A stretch of 64,000 bases of DNA from JAOZTV01 sp965371805 (GTDB lineage Bacteria > Acidobacteriota > Aminicenantia > UBA2199), in contig CBDUZW010000001.1 in assembly GCA_965371805.1 (NCBI GenBank), positions 62,001 to 126,000 on the forward strand, written 5' to 3'. The position numbers and the translations under genes are program-made. Below the pieces are notes generated by a model. The model saw only the letters and a program-made list of their open reading frames with translations. It had not been told where the DNA came from and made no database searches. Positions 53,331 to 60,954 of this stretch are shown piece after piece. Numbering within the stretch: position 1 is the stretch's first letter; each line of letters starts with the position of its first letter.

Positions 53331-55175
53331 ATGACACAGAAAAATGATGTATTGAAGAATCTGACTCCTGGAGAGGAGTTGGCAACATACTGTCCCCACT
53401 GCTTTAACGGATTAAATATATTCCATCCGGAAAAGAAAAAAATATGGATAAAACTGGGCTTACAAAATAGAGATAAAGAAGGTTTATTATATTTAAGCCC
53501 GAGAATTGAAGAATTTAACAGGTTTTCGGATATTGAAATCGAGGATGGGGATATTTCACAAAATATTTTTTGTCCAAATTGTAAAAACAGTCTTATTGAA
53601 GAACTCGGAAGTTGTGAGAAATGTAAATCCTCAATCATTAAAATAGGGGTATCTGTAAAATCAAAATTGATTGATTTTTATATATGTAATAAAGCAGGTT
53701 GTGACTGGAGCGGTGTTTCCAAGTCTGATGAAAAAAAGATAAAACCCAAGGTTGGAAGACAAATAAAACCTGAACAGGATCCAATGCTCAGAACTCATAA
53801 TTTCTTAGAGGTTTCATACGGGTTGACTAGGGAACTTGCTGAGATTGAAGCCAGTAGATGCCTCGAATGTAAAAATGCGAGATGTATTGCCGGATGCCCT
53901 GTTGGAATTGATATCCCGGAATTTATAAGACTGGTTAAAGAGGGAAATTTTGTTGATGCTGCGCAAAAGATCAAAGAGACAAACTCATTGCCCGCTGTCT
54001 GTGGAAGAGTATGTCCTCAGGAGGATCAATGTGAGAAGGTTTGTGTAGTTGGGATCAAGGACAAACCGGTTGGCATTGGTAACCTCGAAAGATTTGTTGC
54101 GGATTTTGAAAGAGAGACAGATGCAATATCAATCCCTTCAAGAGCAAAATCAACAGGTTATAAAATAGCTGTTGTCGGGAGCGGACCTGCAGGCCTTACC
54201 GTCGCTTCAGACATGAGTATAAAAGGTCATAATGTAACTGTTTTTGAAGCTCTTCATAAAGAAGGTGGCGTTCTGCTGTATGGAATCCCTGAATTCAGAT
54301 TACCCAAAAAAATTGTTGAGTCTGAGATTAATTATCTTAGAAGAATAGGTGTAAAATTTGAATTAAATGCTGTAATTGGAAATTTATATACAATTGATGA
54401 ACTGTTCGAAACTGGATTTGATGCTGTATATCTCGCAACCGGTGCAGGTCTTCCCGTATTTATGGGTATTGAAGGTGAGAATCTATGTAATGTTTTTTCA
54501 GCTAATGAATTTCTTACGAGGGCAAACCTGATGAAAGCATATGAATTTCCTGAATACGACACACCAGCTCCAAAAGGACGGAATGTTGCCGTTATTGGCG
54601 GTGGAAATGTTGCTATGGACTGTGCAAGAACTGCACTTCGTATGGGGAGTAGAGAGGTCACAATTATTTATAGAAGAACTGCAAATGAATTACCTGCCAG
54701 AGCAGAAGAAATTCATCATGCAATCGAAGAAGGTATAAAATTTAAATTTTTAACAAATCCGGTAAAACATATTGGAGATGACCAGGGTTGGTTAAAACAG
54801 ATTGAATGTATTCAAATGAAACTGGGTGAACCTGATTCCTCCGGAAGAAGAAGACCAATTCCTATGGCAAACTCAAATTTTTTAATGGACATTGATCTTG
54901 CCGTTGTATCAGTTGGAACAGGCCCTAATCCTATAATTTTTAGTACATCACCCGAATTGAAAAGAAATGACTGGGGATATATAGATGCGCCTAATGATGA
55001 AGGAAGAACATCAATGCCAAAGGTTTGGGCGGGAGGAGATATTGTTACCGGATCTGCTACTGTAATACTTGCAATGGGTGCAGCTAGAAAGTCTGCAAAT
55101 GACATGCATGATTACCTGATGAATAAAAAAACCAAATGGAGTTATAAGAAAGAAGGAGAAATTGATGGAAAATAA
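53331..55175 (+). CDS. GltA/NfnB-type FAD-dependent oxidoreductase with N-terminal zinc-ribbon extension
   Basis: A 614-residue protein. Residues 150-614 are a normal NfnB/GltA (glutamate-synthase small-subunit like) chain: the [4Fe-4S] cysteines in CLECKNARCIAGCPVGID (about 175-192) and CGRVCPQEDQCEKVCV, FAD site VVGSGPAGLTVASDM (about 280), NAD(P) site VIGGGNVAMDCARTALRMG (about 420), and AGGDIVTGSATVILAMGAARK. The first 145 residues are extra: CPHCFNGLN and FCPNCKNSL, then CEKCKS and CNKAGCDW, forming zinc-ribbon-like units. Normal GltA/NfnB chains are about 460 residues. It pairs with the upstream flavin subunit for electron bifurcation or NADPH-ferredoxin exchange; the extension may bind a partner such as the next gene's product. 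Confidence 0.9.
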   Translation: MTQKNDVLKNLTPGEELATYCPHCFNGLNIFHPEKKKIWIKLGLQNRDKEGLLYLSPRIEEFNRFSDIEIEDGDISQNIFCPNCKNSLIEELGSCEKCKSSIIKIGVSVKSKLIDFYICNKAGCDWSGVSKSDEKKIKPKVGRQIKPEQDPMLRTHNFLEVSYGLTRELAEIEASRCLECKNARCIAGCPVGIDIPEFIRLVKEGNFVDAAQKIKETNSLPAVCGRVCPQEDQCEKVCVVGIKDKPVGIGNLERFVADFERETDAISIPSRAKSTGYKIAVVGSGPAGLTVASDMSIKGHNVTVFEALHKEGGVLLYGIPEFRLPKKIVESEINYLRRIGVKFELNAVIGNLYTIDELFETGFDAVYLATGAGLPVFMGIEGENLCNVFSANEFLTRANLMKAYEFPEYDTPAPKGRNVAVIGGGNVAMDCARTALRMGSREVTIIYRRTANELPARAEEIHHAIEEGIKFKFLTNPVKHIGDDQGWLKQIECIQMKLGEPDSSGRRRPIPMANSNFLMDIDLAVVSVGTGPNPIIFSTSPELKRNDWGYIDAPNDEGRTSMPKVWAGGDIVTGSATVILAMGAARKSANDMHDYLMNKKTKWSYKKEGEIDGK

Positions 55176-55698
55176 GACTTGTTCCCATACCTGGGAGATG
55201 GTAAATGTTACTCCAAGTTACATCGTAACTGAAAAATGCTTTCATTGCAGTCAGATCGTTGCCTATAAGACAAAGGAGAATCCACCCCTTGAAAAGTACA
55301 AAGATGGAGAGCACCTTTGGAATGTAGTAGAAACAGCTCAATCTTTTAACTTTGCTTTAAAATGCAGAGAATGTGACCATATTGAAAAATTTGATGAATT
55401 GCTTGGAATTATGATGTGCCCCTGGTGTGATACACCCTGCAAGGTAGGAGACATGGTAGAAAAACTTATTCCTGAAAAAACATGGGTATTTATTGCGCTC
55501 GGAAATCTTCCAGTTGAGACCAATAAACAAATTTCAGAAGAAAAAATGAAAATATTAGAGGATTATTATAATAATAGAAGAAAAAATTCAAGATCAAAGA
55601 TAAAAATAGTCTCACATAAATTAATAAATAAACTGGAATTATGCAAAGCTGAAGTAATTAAAGATATTGATATGACATCTTTAACAAAACCTGAATAA
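55165..55698 (+). CDS. cysteine-rich zinc-ribbon-like protein of unknown function
   Basis: A 177-residue protein with paired CXXC motifs: CSHTWEM, CFHCSQ (one ribbon half), CRECDH and MCPWCDTPC. The C-terminal third is helical and basic. The family is not recognised, but the ribbon style resembles the N-terminal extension of the oxidoreductase encoded just upstream. It starts at an ATG (55165) inside the last codons of that gene, after AAAGGAG, so it is translationally coupled. A TTG at 55162 is the alternative start. Expected role: accessory metal-binding or regulatory partner of the redox module. Confidence 0.75.
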   Translation: MENKTCSHTWEMVNVTPSYIVTEKCFHCSQIVAYKTKENPPLEKYKDGEHLWNVVETAQSFNFALKCRECDHIEKFDELLGIMMCPWCDTPCKVGDMVEKLIPEKTWVFIALGNLPVETNKQISEEKMKILEDYYNNRRKNSRSKIKIVSHKLINKLELCKAEVIKDIDMTSLTKPE

Positions 55699-55726
55699 AG
55701 GTGTAATAAGAAAAAAGGAGATAATT

Positions 55727-56068
55727 ATGAAGTTAAATCAAATAGTAGAAAAATTAGGATTAGAGGTTCTATCGAATCTTGAAAACGTAGAAGTTGAAGG
55801 AGTATTCATTTCAGATATGCTGTCGGATGTAATGAGCAGTGCAAATCCGGGAGATCTGTGGCTTACAGTTCAAACTCATAAGAATATTGTATCAGCGACA
55901 AACCTTGTTGATCTGTCTGCAATTTTAGTTACACATGGCAAAACTGTACCTGAAGAGACTATTGAGCTGGCAAAACGGTTTAATGTATCAATACTTAGAT
56001 CTCAGTTATCTACATTTGACCTTGTATTTAAACTTGTAGAGGCAGGATTAAAACCTACGCAAAAATAG
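55727..56068 (+). CDS. DRTGG-domain protein
   Basis: A 113-residue single-domain protein. IVEKLGLEVLSNLENVEVEGVFISDMLSDVMSSANPGDLWLTVQ is the DRTGG (PF07085-type) opening, and the rest of the fold follows (VDLSAILVTHGKTVPEETIELAKRFNVSIL). DRTGG domains also occur in the phosphotransacetylase and CBS-type regulators. In Clostridia and Thermotogae such proteins accompany [FeFe] hydrogenase operons. AAAAAGGAG precedes the ATG. It is the first of three linked genes with the DRTGG-HATPase and hydrogenase-like genes. Confidence 0.85.
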   Translation: MKLNQIVEKLGLEVLSNLENVEVEGVFISDMLSDVMSSANPGDLWLTVQTHKNIVSATNLVDLSAILVTHGKTVPEETIELAKRFNVSILRSQLSTFDLVFKLVEAGLKPTQK

Positions 56069-56069
56069 A

Positions 56070-56891
56070 ATGCCTCATTATAAAGAGCTATCCATCCCGA
56101 TTTCAGATATCCAAAATGCATTGGACGCAAGGATTATATCAGAAAACAGTATTGATGGAGTAAGAGCAACCAGTATATATGCTTCAGATCTTATGAGTGA
56201 TGTACTCGCATATGGAGAACCGGAAGCCTGTCTGCTTACTGGATTAAACTCTATTCAAACGGCTATCTCTTCTTACATGGCTGAATTCAAAGTTATTGTT
56301 TTCTTAAGAGGAAAAGTCCCGGCAGATGATATAAAAAAATTTGGTGAAGAAAAGGGCATCATAATAATGACCACAAAACATGAGATGTTTGATGCCTGTA
56401 TAAAAATAGCAAAAATAGATGGAATTTTACTTCCCAAAGATGAAGTACTACATAAAGCAAAAGAAAAGGACAATAATTCCACACATCAGTTTCATATTGA
56501 TGGAAGAGACTTTGCCAGTGCTGGAATGGTATCTACAGATATTAAATCTATATTAAAAAAAATTGGTTATGATCCAAAATTAATAAGAAGAGTTGCGATA
56601 GCCACTTATGAGGGAGAAATGAATGTTGTAATGCATGCAAAAAAAGCGGATGTCACGCTTATCGCAGGTAATAAAGAGATCACAATCATTCTCGATGATG
56701 AAGGGAAAGGTATTCCTGACATAGATAAAGCGATGGAGCAGGGATTTTCTACTGCAACTGAAGATCAGAGAGCAATGGGGTTTGGTGCAGGTATGGGTTT
56801 ACCAAATATCAAAAAAAATACGGACACTATGGAAGTTGATTCAATAGTAGGCAAAGGTACCAGGATAGCAATGAGATTTTATATAAAATGA
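56070..56891 (+). CDS. DRTGG-HATPase fusion (RsbW/SpoIIAB-like kinase)
   Basis: A 273-residue protein. Residues 1-115 repeat the DRTGG fold of the neighbour gene (DGVRATSIYASDLMSDVLAYGEP ... IIIMTTKHEMFDACIKI). After a linker, residues 140-273 are an ATP-binding GHKL domain of the anti-sigma-factor kinase type: N-box YEGEMNVVMHA, G1 DDEGKGIPDIDKAM, and GFGAGMGLPNIKK (G2). In hydrogenase operons of Clostridia and Thermotogae the DRTGG and HATPase are separate proteins, so the fusion is unusual. It may phosphorylate an STAS-type partner or bind the DRTGG protein. It starts after the DRTGG stop and overlaps the next gene by four bases. Confidence 0.88.
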   Translation: MPHYKELSIPISDIQNALDARIISENSIDGVRATSIYASDLMSDVLAYGEPEACLLTGLNSIQTAISSYMAEFKVIVFLRGKVPADDIKKFGEEKGIIIMTTKHEMFDACIKIAKIDGILLPKDEVLHKAKEKDNNSTHQFHIDGRDFASAGMVSTDIKSILKKIGYDPKLIRRVAIATYEGEMNVVMHAKKADVTLIAGNKEITIILDDEGKGIPDIDKAMEQGFSTATEDQRAMGFGAGMGLPNIKKNTDTMEVDSIVGKGTRIAMRFYIK

Positions 56892-58156
56892 GTGAAAACA
56901 AATATTATCATGAAATAACCATCAATCAGGACAGGTGTAAGGGAAGACTGAGATGCACTAAGGACTGCCCTACAAATGCTTTGAGATCATTTGAAAATAA
57001 GGTCACACTTATGGATGATCTTTGTATAGATTGCGGAAATTGTTTTCAAGCATGCCCGGAGAATGTATTTACATCAGAAATTGATAAAATGGGAGATTTT
57101 GACAATTTTAAATACCTGATTGCAATTCCGACTCCAGTACTTTACACTCAATTCGGAGTTGATATTAATCCTAATATTATTAAAAAGGCATTAGAAAACA
57201 TTGGTTTTGATGAGGTAGTTAATATCTATGATACAAGTAATGAAGTTGGATATGCTATCAACCACCATATATCAACAAATAAAGATAAAGTTACACCAAT
57301 AATTATATCTTACTGCCCTACTGTAGTCAGATATATCCAGGTAAGTTATCCAAACCTGGTCCCTAATATTGCAAATTTTAATGTTCCAAGAGAGATAAAA
57401 GCAAGGGAAATAAAGACAACATATCCAGAAAAACTGGGCTTAAAACCAGAAGAAATAGGTGTTGTTTATATTACACCCTGTCCTGCAAAAGTTGTTTCTA
57501 TCAAGCAACCGGCAGAAAACGCAAAATCATGGATAGATAGTGCTGTACCAATAAGAGACATTTATAACCTTATTCTCCCTGATGTACTTGATATGCATAA
57601 AAATAATAAAGAAGAATTCAAGAATTATGACGATTTTAAATACTGTAGAGGTTGGGTTGCAATGAACATTGTACAGCGGTCACTGGGAGCGGAAAGATGT
57701 ATTTCTGTATCGGGATTGGATGATATTAAAAGAATTCTTGATGATGTTGAAAACTCAAAACTTAAAAACATTGAGGTTATTGAAGCTCATTCCTGCATCC
57801 AGGAATGTCTTGGTGGTGCATTTTGCGTAGAAAACCCCTATATTGCAAGGCATAAATCAATTGATCTTTCTAAAAAGTGTATTGACAATATCACCTTGAA
57901 TAAGGACCATGTGATTGAAAAATACAATAATGACTATTATTTTCTTGAAAAACCACTTACTCCACGGGTGTTAAATGACTCTAAAAAGGATATTGCCACC
58001 TCGATAAAAAAAATGAAACAAAAAGAACGAATATTAGCTAAACTCCCCAGAAATAATTGTGGACTCTGCGGAGCTCCGACATGTGAGGTATTTGCTGAAG
58101 ACTGTGCTTCAGGCAAATCCGATTTTACTCAATGTGTCTTTCTTGCAGATAAATAA
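56888..58156 (+). CDS. [FeFe]-hydrogenase-like iron-sulfur protein with altered active-site motifs
   Basis: A 422-residue protein. The N-terminal 2[4Fe-4S] ferredoxin (CKGRLRCTKDCP; CIDCGNCFQACP) is followed by the hydrogenase large-subunit fold. Canonical L1 (TSCCP), L2 (MPC..K..E) and L3 (E.MAC..GC..GGGQP) are replaced by SYCPTVVRY (about residue 140), TPCPAKVVS (about 195) and EAHSCIQECLGGAFC (about 298). A C-terminal [4Fe-4S] motif (CGLCGAPTCEVFAEDC) closes the protein, as in sensory group D-type [FeFe] enzymes such as Thermotoga TM1421. The cysteine set could still hold an Fe-S cluster, but H2 turnover is doubtful; a sensor role is likely, given its operon partner is a DRTGG-HATPase. Last gene of the module. 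Confidence 0.85.
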   Translation: MSENKYYHEITINQDRCKGRLRCTKDCPTNALRSFENKVTLMDDLCIDCGNCFQACPENVFTSEIDKMGDFDNFKYLIAIPTPVLYTQFGVDINPNIIKKALENIGFDEVVNIYDTSNEVGYAINHHISTNKDKVTPIIISYCPTVVRYIQVSYPNLVPNIANFNVPREIKAREIKTTYPEKLGLKPEEIGVVYITPCPAKVVSIKQPAENAKSWIDSAVPIRDIYNLILPDVLDMHKNNKEEFKNYDDFKYCRGWVAMNIVQRSLGAERCISVSGLDDIKRILDDVENSKLKNIEVIEAHSCIQECLGGAFCVENPYIARHKSIDLSKKCIDNITLNKDHVIEKYNNDYYFLEKPLTPRVLNDSKKDIATSIKKMKQKERILAKLPRNNCGLCGAPTCEVFAEDCASGKSDFTQCVFLADK

Positions 58157-58179
58157 TTGCCGCAAATTTTAAGATCGGT

Positions 58180-58752
58180 CTATTTATTAAACATATTATA
58201 AAATTTGCCACCAAGCAGGCCTACAAAAAAGCCAAAAAATGCAAAAATAAATGGGAGAGCAAAGAGCAGCATTGTCTTTAGACATGCAATATTCTTTTTA
58301 ATAAGCGGGACAGTAATATTCTGAATTCCATTTAAAGCTTTTTTAATATCTTCCGGTTCATACTCATCGATATCTTTAAATTCAACTTCTTTTTTCCCTT
58401 CTGTTTTCTTTGCTTCCTTCCCGCTATTTTCATCATCACTTTCTTCTTCAACAGCTAAGGGAAATAGTCCATTTATTGTTTTTATAGTCTCTTCACGTTT
58501 CTCTTTTTTCGCTTTTTCCAATATGCTATCACCTGCATATTTTGCAATTCTTACCGTCATTCCTCCAAACATAGCCACATTTGTATCAGAAGCTTTCATA
58601 AATGTAAAAACACTGTCAATCGTACTTTCAGCTTTATCACTTGCCATATTCATTGCAAAGAAACCAAAAACACCCATTATAAGTCCAATTAAAGCAGCTG
58701 TTACTGCAATTGTAATTCCAAGTTTTACAGGTTTAACTTTTTCATCTTTCAT
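58180..58752 (-). CDS. two-helix membrane protein of unknown function
   Basis: A 190-residue protein with an N-terminal helix (about 12-34) and a C-terminal helix pair region (about 160-182, LFALPFIFAFFGFFVGLLGG). Between them lies a charged, partly acidic loop with a Glu/Asp-rich stretch (EEESDDENSGKEAKK, about 105-120). No family is recognised. AAAGGAGG precedes the ATG at 58752. It ends 24 bases after the hydrogenase-like gene on the other strand and follows the secreted protein at 58767 by 14 bases, so the two minus-strand genes form a unit. Confidence 0.6.
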   Translation of the reverse strand: MKDEKVKPVKLGITIAVTAALIGLIMGVFGFFAMNMASDKAESTIDSVFTFMKASDTNVAMFGGMTVRIAKYAGDSILEKAKKEKREETIKTINGLFPLAVEEESDDENSGKEAKKTEGKKEVEFKDIDEYEPEDIKKALNGIQNITVPLIKKNIACLKTMLLFALPFIFAFFGFFVGLLGGKFYNMFNK

Positions 58753-58766
58753 TCTTCATCCTCCTT

Positions 58767-59675
58767 TTATTTTATTACAGCCAAAATTCTTAAACTGTTC
58801 ATTATATGTTTGGGAGTTGATACAATTTTCATAAAAGTACCCATTTTAAGATCAGGAAAAGCAATAGCTATTCGGAATCGTCCATGCAGCATAACGACTT
58901 TATCTTTCATAACCAGCATTTCATAGGGCCAAGCAGCTATATGTTTAGGATTTTTTTTATCAATTATAGGGATAAACTTTTTCTCTCCATTTTTGCCTTT
59001 TAGCCCTACACCAAATACCGTCAATTGTTTCCCGGGATAATTTACCTCATAAATAGGAGTTGAGCCTCCAAGCCCTAATTTTAGATTCTTTCTTATTCTC
59101 TCTATCATAGTTTCAAAATTAGATTGTTCCTTTAATACAATAACCTTTGTAAATTTAGGCATCCCTATCATATATTTATATTTTCTAAGTTTTATTTCAG
59201 TTAAACCCTTTTTTGATCCATATGGAAGGTCTTTTACAACTGTAAGACCTTTAAACGCCATTTTCAAAGATTTTTCAACTTCAATATAATTTTTTTGCAC
59301 CTTTGGAAACGACTCTCTTAAAAATCCATTCCCCCAGTATAGTGGATTTGTATAGGAAACTTCAATTTCATTTCCATTATTATAGATACCAATACGAAGT
59401 GCAGTAGCAAATGCAGCAAGATCATCCTTCGTCTCAAGAATAGATTTTTTTATCAGATTATGTGTCACGCAGATAATACTCCTGTTTGGAGATTCCATTG
59501 GAGAATATTTTCCAAGAATCTCAAAACCATTTACTTTTAATAGTTTTTCAACTTTTACAGATACAGCAGCAATATCCCCCGTTTCAGTTCCAGCTAAAAC
59601 ATAGGGTCTTAATAATCCTGCATTTAAGGTAATAAATGATCCTAAAACAAATAAAATAAAAATAGTTTTTTTCAT
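58767..59675 (-). CDS. secreted protein with DUF302-like N-terminal half
   Basis: A 302-residue protein with a signal peptide (ending LNAG). The N-terminal half (VSVKVEKLLKVNGFEILGKY, then ILETKDDLAAFATALRIGIY) has the look of the DUF302 fold, which occurs in small periplasmic proteins, but the assignment is only a resemblance. The C-terminal half contains LGLGGSTPIYEVNYPGKQL and YEMLVMKDKVVMLHGRFRIAIAFPDLKMGTFMKIV. Function unknown. AAGGAG precedes the ATG. It is probably co-transcribed with the downstream membrane protein. Confidence 0.55.
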   Translation of the reverse strand: MKKTIFILFVLGSFITLNAGLLRPYVLAGTETGDIAAVSVKVEKLLKVNGFEILGKYSPMESPNRSIICVTHNLIKKSILETKDDLAAFATALRIGIYNNGNEIEVSYTNPLYWGNGFLRESFPKVQKNYIEVEKSLKMAFKGLTVVKDLPYGSKKGLTEIKLRKYKYMIGMPKFTKVIVLKEQSNFETMIERIRKNLKLGLGGSTPIYEVNYPGKQLTVFGVGLKGKNGEKKFIPIIDKKNPKHIAAWPYEMLVMKDKVVMLHGRFRIAIAFPDLKMGTFMKIVSTPKHIMNSLRILAVIK

Positions 59676-59922
59676 AACTCTCTCTCCTTGTATAAAAAAA
59701 TTTTTTTTTAAATTTTAGTTTACCATAAAATACCGTTAAAAAAAAAATAATTTACTCATTTAACGTAATAATACAAAATATAGAAAAATAAGTCAAAAGT
59801 TGAACTAATATTCTTTTAATCCGTTTATCTTAAATGGCAAGTACAGATTCGATAAAGCGTTTTTAGATTTTCTGCTCTATGGGACAAAATTAAATGTACT
59901 TATATAGTTAAAAGGGAAAATT

Positions 59923-60780
59923 ATGTGTAAAAAAATTTTAGTAATGATGTTTTTAGTAGTATTTGTATCAGGAATTGGTTTTTCACAGGAAGCAAAAAAA
60001 GAGGAGATCAAACTTGACGCAAAAGCCTGTCTGCAGAAATGCATGGAGTTTATTAAGGCAAACGATGGTGAAAATGCGATTAAGTATGCCGAACATTTAG
60101 TAAAATTGGACGGAAAAACATCTAATCATCATTTCCAATTGGGACTTGCTTATAATATTAAATTACAGCACAAAGATACCGGAATGATGGAAAAAATGAA
60201 CTATGCAACAAATATGTTGAATTCATGGAAGAAAGCAGTTGAATTAGATGGATCAAATTTGAAGGCCCGCCGGGGTTTAGTTGGATTTTATTTAAATGCA
60301 CCTCCAATTGCGGGTGGAAGCACTGAGAAGGCTGAAGAGCAGGTAAAAGAAATCATAAAGATTGACAAATTATTTGGCTACACAACATATGCAGGTATCT
60401 ATACGAAGAACAAAGAGTTCGTAAAGGCTAAAGAATATGCAGTAAAAGCACTTAAACTTCATCTGGAGTTAATTAAAAAAGATCCTAAGAAGAAATCTTC
60501 ATTTAATGTTAATATTCTAAATAATCTTGGATATGGAATACTTGGCTCAGAAAAAAAGGAAGGCGCAATTGATGTTTTTAAAATGAATATCAAAGCTTTT
60601 CCAAAAAACTTTAATACATATGACAGTCTTGCAGAGACTTATATGAATGGAGGCAAAACAAAACCGGCAATTGAATATTATGAAAAGGCATTAAAGTTGA
60701 ATCCAAACAAAACTAAATTTGAAAAAAATGCATTTGAGAATCAAAAAAAATATCTCGAAAAATTAAAAGCAAAGAAATAA
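59923..60780 (+). CDS. exported TPR protein
   Basis: A 285-residue protein with a signal peptide (ending GFSQ). TPR units run from about 35 to 275: KCMEFIKANDGENAIKYAEHL, then SWKKAVELDGSNLKARRGLVGFYLNAPPIAGGSTEKAEEQV, an insert characteristic of one TPR subfamily, then YTTYAGIYTKNKEFVKAKEYA and YDSLAETYMNGGKTKPAIEYYEKAL. It probably acts as a periplasmic scaffold. A GGG-rich ribosome-binding site lies before the ATG. A strong terminator follows at 60800. Of the 247 bases upstream, no clear promoter is seen. Confidence 0.75.
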   Translation: MCKKILVMMFLVVFVSGIGFSQEAKKEEIKLDAKACLQKCMEFIKANDGENAIKYAEHLVKLDGKTSNHHFQLGLAYNIKLQHKDTGMMEKMNYATNMLNSWKKAVELDGSNLKARRGLVGFYLNAPPIAGGSTEKAEEQVKEIIKIDKLFGYTTYAGIYTKNKEFVKAKEYAVKALKLHLELIKKDPKKKSSFNVNILNNLGYGILGSEKKEGAIDVFKMNIKAFPKNFNTYDSLAETYMNGGKTKPAIEYYEKALKLNPNKTKFEKNAFENQKKYLEKLKAKK

Positions 60781-60799
60781 GTAGCAATTACAAAAACCA

Positions 60800-60830
60800 G
60801 GAGATGAATAAATCATTCATCTCCTTTTTT
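60800..60830 (+). terminator. rho-independent terminator
   Basis: GGAGATGAAT (60800-60809), a five-base loop, ATTCATCTCC (60815-60824), then six T. It ends the TPR gene. Confidence 0.9.
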
Positions 60831-60954
60831 ATCAACAGAGAATAAGCATAAAGACTATTAATCTAATAGTTTCTTACCATTTATTAAATTTCTTCTCCCT
60901 TTTTAAGTCATTATTTGTTAATATATATATTTAAAATGGAGGAATAAAGGCATT

